A DNA stretch of 64,000 nucleotides from JAEUHM01 sp964538625 (GCA_964538625.1 CAZIGH010000009.1:1-64000), one strand, 5' to 3'. Positions 8,078-17,375 are shown, numbered from the stretch's first letter. Numbers and translations: made by a program. The notes: generated by a model not told the origin, from the sequence alone.

Positions 8078-9034
8078 CTACCACTTCAGCGGCCCCAGCA
8101 GATGCGCTGCCTTGGCGTAGTTTGTATCCACGAGCAGGAGCCACAACGTCGCAAGACTTGTGACTAGGGTGCAGAGGATGATCCACGGGTTCTTCAGCAG
8201 TTGCTCGGGTTCCAGACGAGCAGTCTCCGCCTTCATCGCATGGTTGAAGTAGAACAGCACGGCCGCCACCACCAAGGGGAAGATGAAGACGAGGTTGTTC
8301 AGCTTTTCATAAACCGCCATGGCCACCCCAGTGCAGAAGCAGAACAGATTCGCGTAGGTGATCATGGCCAGTATGAGAGACTTTTCCGTGTAGGTCTTGA
8401 AGGAGCGCCGATAACGACCCGAGAGTTCCGCGTCATTGATGAAACGAAACTCTGAGTAACGCTTGCCCGTCATAAGCAGCGCGCCGAAGAACCACCAGGC
8501 GAGCACGATGGATGCTGGAGGAACGGTGCGAGGTTCCACCAGAGCGTAATACCCAAGCCAAAGGCGGATGGGGTTGTTGAACGACTCCGCTATAACATCC
8601 ATGAAGGCGCGATCCTTCAGCCGTAGCGGGCGCACATTGTAAACCACTCCGCTGATGAGCAGCAGCAGGAGCGAGGCGTGGTAAGCCCAGTTGAAACCCC
8701 AGTAATAAGCAAGGGAGAAAGCGCTCACGATGAGTCCTGCCTTGATCCACCACAGGTAAACCACCTTCACTTTCCCGGCAGGGATGCCCCTCAGCCGCTT
8801 GGTGGGATGCATGGCATCAAACGGTGCGTCGAGAATCTCATTGAGCACGTAGTTGGCTGAGGCGATGAGGCACGCCGGAATCAGAGAGAGCAGGGCCATC
8901 CGCAGAAGCCCGGTGTCGAACTCAAAGTCCAGCACCAGAGCAAGCGCGACGACGTGGCCAAAGAGAATGAAGACATTCTTCAGCCAGTGGTCAGGGCGGC
9001 AAATTTTGAGATACTCGATCACGCGCAAACGCAT
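8078..9034 (-). CDS. UbiA-family prenyltransferase, DPPR-synthase-like
   Basis: A 318-aa integral membrane protein with about nine hydrophobic segments. The Asp-rich motif NEILDAPFDAMHPTKR (about residues 66-81), with HPTKR directly after it, is the hallmark of the UbiA subfamily that includes decaprenyl-phosphate phosphoribosyltransferase (Rv3806c type). The second conserved region, around RYRRSFKTYT, also matches that subfamily better than ubiquinone or heme O prenyltransferases. The likely reaction is transfer of phosphoribose or a related group to polyprenyl phosphate at the inner membrane, feeding cell-surface glycan synthesis. No DprE1/DprE2-like partners are in the window, so the exact product is inferred. 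The ATG at 9034 begins MRLRVIEYLKICRPDHW, a typical family start. Confidence 0.8.
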   Translation of the reverse strand: MRLRVIEYLKICRPDHWLKNVFILFGHVVALALVLDFEFDTGLLRMALLSLIPACLIASANYVLNEILDAPFDAMHPTKRLRGIPAGKVKVVYLWWIKAGLIVSAFSLAYYWGFNWAYHASLLLLLISGVVYNVRPLRLKDRAFMDVIAESFNNPIRLWLGYYALVEPRTVPPASIVLAWWFFGALLMTGKRYSEFRFINDAELSGRYRRSFKTYTEKSLILAMITYANLFCFCTGVAMAVYEKLNNLVFIFPLVVAAVLFYFNHAMKAETARLEPEQLLKNPWIILCTLVTSLATLWLLLVDTNYAKAAHLLGPLKW

Positions 9035-9059
9035 TCGCGTGGACTTGGGCCAGATGCAA

Positions 9060-9085
9060 GCCGGAGGTGCAAAATCACCTCCGGC
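9060..9085 (-). terminator. GC-rich hairpin downstream of the Ig-repeat gene
   Basis: GCCGGAGGTG and CACCTCCGGC form a perfect 10-bp stem with a 6-nt loop, 22 bp after the stop of the minus-strand Ig-repeat gene and just upstream of the prenyltransferase start. No U-run follows on the minus strand, so termination efficiency is uncertain; it could also stabilise the 3' end of the mRNA. Confidence 0.45.
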
Positions 9086-9107
9086 ATTCCTGTGTCCGAA
9101 GCCGGAC

Positions 9108-11888
9108 TTATTGCGTGATCACGAACTTGCCAGAGAGCGTGGAGGCAGGCAGCCCTGGCTGCGCTGCCAGGAAGTAGCCGGCAGCCTTGGTGGTGCCATT
9201 GGCATAGCGGATGATGATGCCCGTGAAGGGTACCACCGGTTTGGCTGAACCTACCTGGAAGACGAAGTTCCCGGAGATCGCCCCCGTCGCGGCGGCGATT
9301 TTCAGCGTGGTTTTGGCTTGGTGGCCGGGTGGGATCACCGGGACAAAGGCCGAGGTGAGCGTGAAAGCAGGCACATCAGGATTGAAGGCCGCCGCACCCA
9401 GTCCACCCTCGCTGAAGTCCAGCGCCGCAGATGAAGTGGTGGACGGCAGACCCTGCACAACGCTGCCTTTCGCTGCCACGGCCAAATAGCCCCCCTCAGC
9501 ACTGAGCACGAGCGGTCCGAACTGGCTTGGATACAGCTTGCCTGAGGTGGAGGGTTTGGACCATGTGACTTGACCTGAGATGGCATTCCCGGAGAAGTCG
9601 CCATTGGCATCTGCCTCAATCTCCAGCGTTCCGAGCAGCGAACCCAGCTTGGCATTGAGCTGCTGATAGACGAGGAATCGACCATCCTGACCCACATGAC
9701 CTGCGGTAGTGATGGCGCTGCCATCGGCAGCCTTGCCTTTGACAGTAAGCTTGCCATCCACACCCACGGTGAAGCTGGCGAACCCGGTGCCCTGGGGCAC
9801 GGTACCGGTTCCGATGTCCGTCGTCAGGTCCATGCCGAAGCTGTAGTATCCGGCCAGGCTGGAGGCAGGCCGCGCTGCCTTGCTCCAGACGTTTTTCCAG
9901 CCTTCGATGTCAGCCGAGGCCATGCCGACCGTGGCCGTGCCGTCCACAGAGTTCGCATCTGGGTCGAAAACGAGCCTCACACTGGCACTTCCCAGCGTGG
10001 CATTGATTTCCGGAGCCTGGCCCAGTACCACATCCAACACGCCTTTCTGAGTGACCGCTGTGGTTCCCTGGGTAAGCTTGAGGGTGTAAGCGCCCGTGAC
10101 GGTGGTGGTGAGGTCTAGCCTGCCGCCAAGGTTGCCATTCACGGCGGCATCCCTTTCGACCATCCCCACAAAAGTGCCCACGGCACCGGTAGGCAACGCT
10201 CTGACCACCAGCGGTGCCACAATCTCGGGGCCAAATCCTTTTCCGTTCTTCGCCTTGAGCCTCACCATAAAGAGTCCGGAAGCCGTCGGGCGTCCACTGA
10301 TGAGACCACTGGCTGCGTTGAACTTCAGCCCGGCTGGAAGGCCGGAGGCTGCATAACCGGAGGGAGCCGGAGAAGCAGTGATGCTTTGGATGAAAACCGC
10401 TCCCACAGACGTCACCGGGAAGGCTGGATCATCCACGGTGGGTGAGACGAGGCTATCATTCACTACGAGAGTGAACGCTTTGCTGGAGACACTCCCGCCC
10501 GGAGCCTGTGCGGAGACGGTGAAGCTCGCCGTGCCCGAGGCGGTAGGCGAGCCAGTGAGTTGGCCGTTGGCTGCAAGGGTAAGGTTGGCAGGCAACGCGC
10601 CTGCCGTCACGGCCCAAGTGTAAGTGCCCCCTCCCTGAATACTGAAGGTGTATGCGTATGGCGAACCGACAACGCCCTGAGGAAGCACGGTGGGACTGGT
10701 AATCGGAGGTGAAGCGGTGACCACGATGCTAAAGGACTTGCTGGCGGACAGCCCTCCAGCGTCTGTGACTTGAGCTGTGAAGTTGTAAGTAGCCGGCGCT
10801 CCGAGATTACCGGAGATATCGCCGCCAGCGCCGAGAGAAACGGTCCCCGGTAGGCTTCCCGCAGTCACGGTGAACGAATAAGGCGCAGTGCCTCCGCTAG
10901 CTGCCAAGGCGGTTGTGTAGCCGGCACCCTGGATGCCGCCCGGCAGAATGCTCGCTGTGGTAATGGACAAACTCGAAGCAGCGATGACCAAGGTGACGCT
11001 CTTGGATTCATTCACCCCCAGATCATCAGTGACCGTCACCGTGAAGTTGAAAGTGCCTGCTGCGGTGGGGATGCCGCTGAGGGTGCCATTGGCGGCGAGG
11101 CTTACCCCACCGGGCAAAGTGCCGCCGGTCACCGCCCAGCCTAGGGGCGAGCGGCCACCTGTAGCCGCAAGTGAGGTGGTGTAGGTCACGCCGACTACCC
11201 CACCAGGCAGGGAGGTGCCTGTGACGATGGTCAGCGGCGCGTCAATGACCGCCATGCCGAAGTTTGGCGCGCCAGTCTCCCCTGAAGTGCCTACGGGAAA
11301 AGCGCCCACCACCACTCTGGCACCTGCGGCCAGCGTGCTACTGCCTGTGGTGAGATCCGTGAGTTCGATGGTGGTGACTCCTGGCACAGGTTCCTCGCCA
11401 GGGAAAACCCACCGAACTCCCGGTGGCTGCGGCGAGCTGTCGGGGTTGGTCGTGAGATCGGTGGCGTCCCAGTAAACGATGGCCTGCTGCGTCGCTGAGG
11501 CGAGAGGCCCGTTCATCACCCACAGGTACATCTGACGCCCCGCAATCGCCAGCCCACCGTTGCCGGTATTTGCTGAGCTGTTGGCAGAAAAGTGGCCTGC
11601 TATGGCAGGTGAAAAGCCTGATCCAATGGTGGTGCTGGCCGCCTGAACAAAGTAGGTATTGAGCACGGACGGGGTACCTGCAAGCGCTTGGATCTGGCTG
11701 TCGGTGAGCTGAAGCCCGGTCCCCGGATCACGGAACCACCCGACACGAACCAGCGAACCAACCGGAGCAGAGCTGCCGTTGGCGAGGCTGAAGCCGTTGT
11801 TGACTCCAGCAGACCAGTTGATGGTGGCGGCGCTTCCTTGCAAAGAGAGGCCTGCGGCGAGGAGAAGGCTGTAAAGTAGCGATTTCAT
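9108..11888 (-). CDS. Secreted protein with putative Ig (He_PIG) repeats
   Basis: A 926-aa exported protein. The signal peptide is MKSLLYSLLLAAGLSLQGSA, cleaved near residue 20. Residues about 215-560 hold four tandem cadherin-like/putative-Ig units, each built around LPGGVSLAANGTLSGIPTAAG-type turns. The C-terminal half (about 565-926) is beta-rich, Gly/Ser/Thr-rich and has the recurring segments seen in large verrucomicrobial surface proteins. No enzymatic motif is visible, so an adhesive or structural surface role is likely. It follows the TIGR02597-like gene by only 3 bp, so the two are almost certainly co-transcribed. A 10-bp hairpin lies just after its stop. Confidence 0.8.
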   Translation of the reverse strand: MKSLLYSLLLAAGLSLQGSAATINWSAGVNNGFSLANGSSAPVGSLVRVGWFRDPGTGLQLTDSQIQALAGTPSVLNTYFVQAASTTIGSGFSPAIAGHFSANSSANTGNGGLAIAGRQMYLWVMNGPLASATQQAIVYWDATDLTTNPDSSPQPPGVRWVFPGEEPVPGVTTIELTDLTTGSSTLAAGARVVVGAFPVGTSGETGAPNFGMAVIDAPLTIVTGTSLPGGVVGVTYTTSLAATGGRSPLGWAVTGGTLPGGVSLAANGTLSGIPTAAGTFNFTVTVTDDLGVNESKSVTLVIAASSLSITTASILPGGIQGAGYTTALAASGGTAPYSFTVTAGSLPGTVSLGAGGDISGNLGAPATYNFTAQVTDAGGLSASKSFSIVVTASPPITSPTVLPQGVVGSPYAYTFSIQGGGTYTWAVTAGALPANLTLAANGQLTGSPTASGTASFTVSAQAPGGSVSSKAFTLVVNDSLVSPTVDDPAFPVTSVGAVFIQSITASPAPSGYAASGLPAGLKFNAASGLISGRPTASGLFMVRLKAKNGKGFGPEIVAPLVVRALPTGAVGTFVGMVERDAAVNGNLGGRLDLTTTVTGAYTLKLTQGTTAVTQKGVLDVVLGQAPEINATLGSASVRLVFDPDANSVDGTATVGMASADIEGWKNVWSKAARPASSLAGYYSFGMDLTTDIGTGTVPQGTGFASFTVGVDGKLTVKGKAADGSAITTAGHVGQDGRFLVYQQLNAKLGSLLGTLEIEADANGDFSGNAISGQVTWSKPSTSGKLYPSQFGPLVLSAEGGYLAVAAKGSVVQGLPSTTSSAALDFSEGGLGAAAFNPDVPAFTLTSAFVPVIPPGHQAKTTLKIAAATGAISGNFVFQVGSAKPVVPFTGIIIRYANGTTKAAGYFLAAQPGLPASTLSGKFVITQ

Positions 11889-11891
11889 GTC

Positions 11892-12941
11892 CTAAAATGA
11901 AGCGGGGTGCTGGGGCATCACCCAGGTGAATGCGCCCGGCGCCGTGCGCCGGACGATGATGCTGCTCAGTGCAGGGATGGGGGTGGCGCTAGCGTCCGTG
12001 GTCATGTCTCCCACTTTCCTCCAACCCGTGCCGCCAATGCCTGAGGTCTGGTAGTAGTAGGTGTCGTAGCTGGTCCCATTCCACGCGAGCAGCTGATCGG
12101 CGGTGGCGATGTTTCCTCCGGCGAGACCGGTGGCGGGATTGCCAGTGTAGATGTTGCAACTGGCCAGCGTCATAGCCACGGAGTAGGGATTGGGGATAAA
12201 GTTGAACCCAGGGCTGACGGTGACGCTGGTCTGCCCCGTTTTCACTTCCCCAATCACTGTCACCGCCACGTCCTGGGCCTGGCCGCGCTTGACGATCAAG
12301 CTCTGGTCTGGACGGACGATGGTGCCGCTGGCATCTTCAGATTGATTTCCCACCCTTCTCCAGCCAGTGCCGCCGATGCCGGCAGTCTGGTAGTAGTAGC
12401 TCTCATAAGTGCCGCCGAACCAAAGCTGGATATGGTCTGCGGTAACGGAGGTTCCGCCTTGAAGGCCGGCTGTGTTGGTGGCTCCAAAAAGCCCCGCCAA
12501 GGTCCAGTGCTTGACGATGCGGTAGCCGACCGGCGTGCCGAGACCAGCAGGCAAGTTGGTCGCCAGAGTCACCGTCTTACTGCTCGCTATGGTGTCGCTG
12601 ATGAGATAGGTGCTTCCCACGCCAGCGGCCGAGGTGGAACCGCCGAGGCTCGTGATCTCAAGATAATGCGGTCCATTCGCTCCGTTGAACTGATCATCCG
12701 TCCAGCTGGCCAACGAATCGCTCAAGCTTGAGGTGGTCACAGTCGAGGAGGCACCTACGTGCTTCACCGAGGCGAGAAACTCCGTTCCGAGGAAGCTGAT
12801 TTGGCTGCCGCCACCCGACGCTCCACCTACCTGGAGTGTATCGAACCCAACGATGGGGGTGGTGACCGCTACCTGGGCACTCACCAGAGCAGGCCAGAGC
12901 ACGGCTCCGAGGAGACAGCGTTTTGCGGCGTTCAAGTTCAT
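11892..12941 (-). CDS. TIGR02597-like secreted protein with internal duplication
   Basis: A 349-aa exported protein. The ATG at 12941 gives a clean signal peptide (KRCLLGAVLWPALVSA); a longer frame from 13010 would prepend 23 non-signal residues. Two internal modules repeat the pattern YYYQTxGIGGTGWRxVG followed by a short SLIVKR/SIIVRR strand, at about residues 183-225 and 305-343. This points to a duplicated beta-domain. The overall pattern resembles the TIGR02597 family of verrucomicrobial proteins of unknown function. It is the first gene of a two-gene operon with the Ig-repeat protein (3-bp gap), consistent with a surface complex. Confidence 0.75.
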   Translation of the reverse strand: MNLNAAKRCLLGAVLWPALVSAQVAVTTPIVGFDTLQVGGASGGGSQISFLGTEFLASVKHVGASSTVTTSSLSDSLASWTDDQFNGANGPHYLEITSLGGSTSAAGVGSTYLISDTIASSKTVTLATNLPAGLGTPVGYRIVKHWTLAGLFGATNTAGLQGGTSVTADHIQLWFGGTYESYYYQTAGIGGTGWRRVGNQSEDASGTIVRPDQSLIVKRGQAQDVAVTVIGEVKTGQTSVTVSPGFNFIPNPYSVAMTLASCNIYTGNPATGLAGGNIATADQLLAWNGTSYDTYYYQTSGIGGTGWRKVGDMTTDASATPIPALSSIIVRRTAPGAFTWVMPQHPASF

Positions 12942-13491
12942 TGCTTGGAAGACAGAGAGGTTGAGGTTTTGTTCGAAAATGTCGTTGAGAAACCGAGGGC
13001 CGGAGGCCAACGCAGAGCTCCTACCATTCTATAATCCCCGAAATGTGGTTGTTGTTACAAGACAAAACTGATTTAGCGACTTTTTGTTATTCCTCCCAAA
13101 GGGTAATGGGCGAGCAAGCATACCACAATCTTTTTTCGTCATCTTGAACTTGGTGAATTGACCAAGCGTGCGGCCTCGATCACACGCCCTACAACAGGCC
13201 TCTCAGCAAAATGGTCAGCCCTGGGTTCCCAGTACCCTTTTTCTTGGTGTTATTACAATGACTTAGTCTGCTGGCACTGACTTGCCGGTGAGTCCCACGA
13301 TCGCAATGAAATCCGTACCAGTGGCTCACCACCGGAATCTGAAGACTTATTTGACGAATCGGAAAACCTTGGTTCCCTTTTGGCGTTGAATGGGTGGCGT
13401 TCCCGCGCCAACCCTTCGCGCAGCTTAGGCCGTGGTCATACGTCCTTTGCGTCTCTCACTCATCCCCTCCCAGCGACATTTCCTCCCGACA
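12942..13491. other. Intergenic region, about 550 bp, no gene seen
   Basis: This stretch separates divergent genes and is more A+T-rich than its surroundings (T- and A-runs around 13070-13140). It probably carries promoters for both sides. An imperfect inverted repeat (CCGGTGAG at 13285-13292 and CTCACCaCCGG at 13325-13335) is the only structure noted. No tRNA, ncRNA or coding frame with native-looking codon use was found. Confidence 0.6.
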
Positions 13492-13989
13492 ATGTCTAAA
13501 TCAGACAAACCGACGTCCCGACGTTCGGCCCCTAAACTCACGCCCGAAGACTACGAGTTTCTCGGTGCAGTGTCTTTGCGGGCCGATGTTGATCCACGCC
13601 TTGCGCGGCGTGCTCGCTTCCTGCTCGCATTCGCGCACGGCATGAAAATCACCGATGCCGCCAAGCTGGCCGGCTTCTCACGCCCCGTCGCCTACCGCTG
13701 GCTGGAGCGGGTGGCTGAGTTGGGGGTCAAAGCGGGGATAGCGGACAAGCCTTACGAAAAGGGAAACCGACCGGACGAGAGCCTTCGATGGCTCACTGCC
13801 ATCGCCAAGAAAACGCCGGCGGAGTTCGACGAAAAAGGCACCGCCTGGAGCTACGAGCAGCTGACACGCTTCGTGCGGTCACGCGCAAATCGGGAGGGAC
13901 ATCCCGATCTGGCGCGGATCACCACTGGCGGATTGCGGCGCATTCTGAATGCCGAGGGCGTGGATTTCTCCGACTCTGCTGAAGCCTAA
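13492..13989 (+). CDS. Stand-alone IS630-type transposase DNA-binding domain protein
   Basis: A 165-aa protein. Residues about 35-75 form a helix-turn-helix (KITDAAKLAGFSRPVAYRWL), then a link (GIADKPYEKGNRPD) and a second winged-helix-like segment ending GGLRRILNAEGV. This double-HTH order is the N-terminal half of IS630/Tc1-mariner-type transposases. The DDE catalytic domain that should follow is absent: the frame stops at 13989 and lpxI begins 2 bp later on the other strand. It may be a transposase remnant or a domesticated DNA-binding regulator. The frame is intact and codon use matches its neighbours, which favours domestication. The ATG at 13492 is chosen over an upstream in-frame ATG at 13432, which adds unlike sequence. 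Confidence 0.7.
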   Translation: MSKSDKPTSRRSAPKLTPEDYEFLGAVSLRADVDPRLARRARFLLAFAHGMKITDAAKLAGFSRPVAYRWLERVAELGVKAGIADKPYEKGNRPDESLRWLTAIAKKTPAEFDEKGTAWSYEQLTRFVRSRANREGHPDLARITTGGLRRILNAEGVDFSDSAEA

Positions 13990-13991
13990 AC

Positions 13992-14822
13992 TCAGCCCGC
14001 CCACGCCATGAGGGTGACCCGGCGGGACTCACAGAGTGCCAGGATTTCTGAACGACCGAGCAGCAAGGTCTTCTCTGCTTCTACGGCGATGACATCCACA
14101 CCGGCATCGGCGGCAGTCAGGATGGTCTCAGGTCCGACCACGGGCACGTCAAACCGCATGTCGTGGCTGGTTTTGGCCACCTTTACCATGGTGGCTCCCC
14201 CTTTGCCCAAGGCACCGCCACGCCGAATGCACTCGTTGGTGCCCTCGAAGGCCTCCACGGCGAGCACAGTGCCGTTGCGGACGATGACTGTCTGCCCGAT
14301 GTCCAGACGGGAGGATTCCTTTGCAATGCTGAAGCCGTAGGCCACATCATCGAGCCGACGCTTCTTCGGCACGGGGCCAGCGATGTGGCCCGCCGCCGGC
14401 ATGAGGTCTTCCAGAAAGGTGGTGGCGGGCAGCAGCTCGATACCGTCCTTTTTCAACTCGTCTCCAATGGCTCCGAACAGCGTCTCTGCATTGCGCTTCT
14501 TGACCCGCGCGAGCATGAGCAGCGTCCTCACATCCGGGCGGAGGTCGAAAAGGTTTTTCGGCGCTATCTGCCCCACCATGACGCAACGCGTGATGCCCTG
14601 CCGCTTGAAGAACTTGATCATCCGGCTGAGCTGTCCTACGCGGACCCACTCGATAGCGTCCACTATTTCGGCGAGTTCAGGCTTGGTTTCGTTCTCAAAG
14701 GCGCACGCCACAAGTCTGGCCACACCGGCCTTCCTTGCCCCTGCTACGAATGTCTCGGGGTAAATGCCATTTCCGGCGATGATGCCGATGCTGCTGTCTG
14801 AACTCGGGGATTGGGAAGACAT
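13992..14822 (-). CDS. lpxI: UDP-2,3-diacylglucosamine pyrophosphatase LpxI
   Basis: A 276-aa enzyme of lipid A synthesis that hydrolyses UDP-2,3-diacylglucosamine to lipid X plus UMP at the inner membrane (the LpxI alternative to LpxH). The family features are visible: N-terminal IGIIAGNGIYPE, KFFKRQGITRCVMVGQI, and a C-terminal half with VIVRNGTVLAVEAFEGT, GGATMVKVAK and RFDVPVVGPETI. Length is normal for LpxI (about 270-290 aa). ATG 14822 is preferred to 14861, giving MSSQSPSSDSSIGIIAGNG. It shows that the organism has a Gram-negative outer membrane with lipid A. It is transcribed toward the HTH gene and follows rsgA by 56 bp. Confidence 0.9.
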   Translation of the reverse strand: MSSQSPSSDSSIGIIAGNGIYPETFVAGARKAGVARLVACAFENETKPELAEIVDAIEWVRVGQLSRMIKFFKRQGITRCVMVGQIAPKNLFDLRPDVRTLLMLARVKKRNAETLFGAIGDELKKDGIELLPATTFLEDLMPAAGHIAGPVPKKRRLDDVAYGFSIAKESSRLDIGQTVIVRNGTVLAVEAFEGTNECIRRGGALGKGGATMVKVAKTSHDMRFDVPVVGPETILTAADAGVDVIAVEAEKTLLLGRSEILALCESRRVTLMAWAG

Positions 14823-14878
14823 GAGGCTGGAGGCGATAGCTTGGATTCGGCACTTTGCCACTGCGGATGGCGGCGCTT

Positions 14879-16024
14879 TCAGGGCAGGTCATCCGCATCA
14901 CGGTGTGCCCGCGGCTTGAGCCGACGCTCGTGCTCACGCCGGTCTGCCCAGTTCCTCGCCTGCACCCGATGGTCTCTCTTGCTGCGGCGCTCCAGCGTCA
15001 TCTGCCGCTTCTTCCGGCGACGATGCAACTCTGCTATTTCCTCATCCAGCCGCAGAAAGGCGTCGAGGCGCGCAGAGTCCAACTCGCCTTCTCGGATCGC
15101 TGCCTGAATGGCACATCCCTTGTCTTTGCCGTGCTTGCAATCTGCAAACTGGCAGCTAGCAGCCAGGGCGGAGATGTCCAAAAAGCGCTCTCGCAGCGTG
15201 CGCTCATCCGTCCACATCTGGATTTCCTTGATGCCAGGATTATCGATGATGATACCGCCTTTTCTCAGCACCATGAGTTCCCTTGCCGTCGTGGTGTGCT
15301 TGCCTTTTCCCGTGCCTTCATCCACTTCGCCAGTCCACTGGTACTCACCGCCGAGAAGCGCATTGACAAGTTCCGACTTGCCCACCCCACTGGAGCCGAT
15401 GAATGCCGTAGTGGTGCCAGGTGCCAGATGCCGCTGGAGCGCTCTGAGACCCTTCTTTTCCAAAGCACTGATGACGTGGATCTCCACTTCCGGATGCAGC
15501 TCCCGCACTCGGGTCACCGCTTCTTCGCATTCCCTTCTGGTGTAAAGATCCGCTTTGTTGACCAACACCACCGGAGCGGCACCGCTGCGCCCGATGATGG
15601 CAAAGTAGCGTTCCAGACGGCGAAGGTTGAAATCCGTACATGGATCCGTCACCACCGCTACCGTCGTCACATTGGCCGCGATCACTTGCTCTTCGGCACT
15701 GAAGCCAGAACCTTTTCTGGAAAAACAGGTGAGTCGGGGCAGGCGCGCACGAATGACTGGAAAGTCCGAGTCCGCATCCACATCCAGAGCCACCCAGTCA
15801 CCCACGGCGGGTAGCTCGGCATCTGTTTCCGCGTCATGATAGACCTTGCCGCTAAGGATGACTTCATGCTCAACGAACTTGCCCTCTTCCACCGTCAGCG
15901 CTCCAAGCGTGATCTTGTTATCCCGGATCAAACGCGCAGGCACCAGTCCGTCCGCAAGATATGGTTCAATGGCGGTCTCGAAGTGCGAGCACCAACCCAG
16001 ATCTTGAAGGGAACGGCTACTCAT
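14879..16024 (-). CDS. rsgA: Ribosome small subunit-dependent GTPase RsgA
   Basis: A 381-aa circularly permuted GTPase that assists late 30S maturation. The motifs come in permuted order: G4 NKAD, then G1 GSSGVGKSEL, the TT-rich switch region (GKHTTTAREL) and G3 DNPGI. An N-terminal OB-fold precedes them. The C-terminal zinc knuckle shows C-x4-C-x-H-x5-C (CQFADCKHGKDKGC). The ATG at 16024 starts MSSRSLQDLGWCSHFE; an upstream in-frame ATG at 16129 would run into the divergent FKBP gene. The 71-bp gap to the FKBP start must hold both promoters. Confidence 0.93.
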   Translation of the reverse strand: MSSRSLQDLGWCSHFETAIEPYLADGLVPARLIRDNKITLGALTVEEGKFVEHEVILSGKVYHDAETDAELPAVGDWVALDVDADSDFPVIRARLPRLTCFSRKGSGFSAEEQVIAANVTTVAVVTDPCTDFNLRRLERYFAIIGRSGAAPVVLVNKADLYTRRECEEAVTRVRELHPEVEIHVISALEKKGLRALQRHLAPGTTTAFIGSSGVGKSELVNALLGGEYQWTGEVDEGTGKGKHTTTARELMVLRKGGIIIDNPGIKEIQMWTDERTLRERFLDISALAASCQFADCKHGKDKGCAIQAAIREGELDSARLDAFLRLDEEIAELHRRRKKRQMTLERRSKRDHRVQARNWADRREHERRLKPRAHRDADDLP

Positions 16025-16095
16025 ACACCTTACTATGAGGACGTTTGACGTTGCAGCCTTAACCAAGCCGCTGCACACTCGCCGCCCTTTTCTCC

Positions 16096-16500
16096 ATGTC
16101 CCAATCCACACTCGAACTCGGAAAAGCATTCCAGGCTGAAAATGCCAAAGTCGAAGGCGTTGTCACCACGGCCAGTGGCCTCCAGTATCAGATCCTCACG
16201 CCGGGCACCGGAAAGCGTCCCGGACCGAGAGACACCGTGGTCGTCCACTACCGAGGCACGCTGATTAATGGCAGTGAGTTCGACAGCAGCTACCTCGCCG
16301 GTCGAGAAGCCGCCGAGTTCCCGCTGAATCGCGTCATCAAAGGCTGGACCGAGGGCCTTCAGCTCATGCAGGAGGGGGCGAAGTATCGCTTCGTCATTCC
16401 CGCTCACCTGGCATACGGAGCCCGCGGCGCACCGCCGGACATCGCTCCCCACGAAACACTCATCTTTGAGGTGGAACTGCTCAAAGTGTGGGATGACTGA
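16096..16500 (+). CDS. FKBP-type peptidyl-prolyl cis-trans isomerase
   Basis: A 134-aa single-domain FKBP that accelerates proline isomerisation during folding. The core is canonical: GTGKRPGPRDTVVVHYRGTL, the active-site strand GSEFDSSY, VIKGWTEGLQLMQEGAKYRFVIP, AYGARGAP and a final strand IFEVELLKV. There is a short helical N-terminal lead of about 30 residues, no signal peptide and no chaperone IF domain, so it is probably cytosolic. It is divergent from rsgA and convergent with the TIM-barrel gene. Confidence 0.92.
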   Translation: MSQSTLELGKAFQAENAKVEGVVTTASGLQYQILTPGTGKRPGPRDTVVVHYRGTLINGSEFDSSYLAGREAAEFPLNRVIKGWTEGLQLMQEGAKYRFVIPAHLAYGARGAPPDIAPHETLIFEVELLKVWDD

Positions 16501-16514
16501 AGCGCTCGCAGGTC

Positions 16515-17375
16515 TCACCATTCCAGGTTTTTCAGGAACTCGACATGCTGCGGAAGCTGGATCAGCACGGAGTCCGACTCATCCTCGATGAAGTGATGCT
16601 GCACGCCAGCCTTTGAAGCAGCCTGGAAGAACGCCTTCCAGTCCACCTGGCCCTGCCCCAGCGGCACGTTGTTGTTCACGTCTGTGCGACCGGTCAGCAC
16701 GCCCGTTTCGACTCCTTTTTTCAAGTCCTTCAAATGACTCAGTACCCAACGCCCTGGATGCTGCTCAAGCAACTTCACCGGATCACGCCCCGGGAAAACA
16801 ATCCATAGCACATCCATCTGGGCGAAGACGTACTGGGGGTTGGTCTCCTTCATGAACAGGTCAAACAAAGTGCCATCACCATGCGGCTGAAACTCAAACC
16901 CGTGAAAGTGATAGAAGAACTTGATGCCCTCCTTTGCCAAGGCTTCACCCGCACGGTTAAAGGTAGTGATGGCGTCCCGGCACTCCGCCTCGTCAAACGT
17001 GTCCTGATGATCAATCCACGCACAGCCCGCATACTGGATCCCCATCGCCTTGGCATCTCGCACGATCCCCTCCAGATCCTCCTTGTAGCGCTTGTAACCA
17101 AAGTGGCTGCTCACTGCCCTCAGCCCCCGGGCTTTGAGCTTCTCCGTGAGCTCGGCAATCGGAATGTCTGGAATGCCAGATGCCAGCTCCACTGTCGTGA
17201 TGCCGTGCGCCTTCACCTGATCCAGCGTCCAGTCCACTCCGCGCAGTTTGAACTGAGACCTCAGGGAATAAAGCTGAAGACCCGGCAGAGATTCGAGCTT
17301 CTCTGCCGCCGCAGAGAGCGGCAGCGCAAAAGTAGCACAGAGGGCTATACGACGGAGGATGCAGCTACTAATCAT
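16515..17375 (-). CDS. Exported sugar phosphate isomerase/epimerase-like TIM barrel
   Basis: A 286-aa AP-endonuclease-2/xylose-isomerase-like TIM-barrel protein with a signal peptide (IALCATFALPLSAAA, cleavage near 25). Barrel landmarks include GLQLYSLRSQF, the metal-site region FFYHFHGFEFQP, and a late HFIEDESD where a Glu/Asp pair would bind metal. Proteins of this family are abundant in Verrucomicrobia and Planctomycetes and act on sugars or inositols; the substrate is not deducible. Its ATG overlaps the stop of the upstream flavin oxidoreductase gene (ATGA), so the two are translationally coupled. Confidence 0.82.
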   Translation of the reverse strand: MISSCILRRIALCATFALPLSAAAEKLESLPGLQLYSLRSQFKLRGVDWTLDQVKAHGITTVELASGIPDIPIAELTEKLKARGLRAVSSHFGYKRYKEDLEGIVRDAKAMGIQYAGCAWIDHQDTFDEAECRDAITTFNRAGEALAKEGIKFFYHFHGFEFQPHGDGTLFDLFMKETNPQYVFAQMDVLWIVFPGRDPVKLLEQHPGRWVLSHLKDLKKGVETGVLTGRTDVNNNVPLGQGQVDWKAFFQAASKAGVQHHFIEDESDSVLIQLPQHVEFLKNLEW

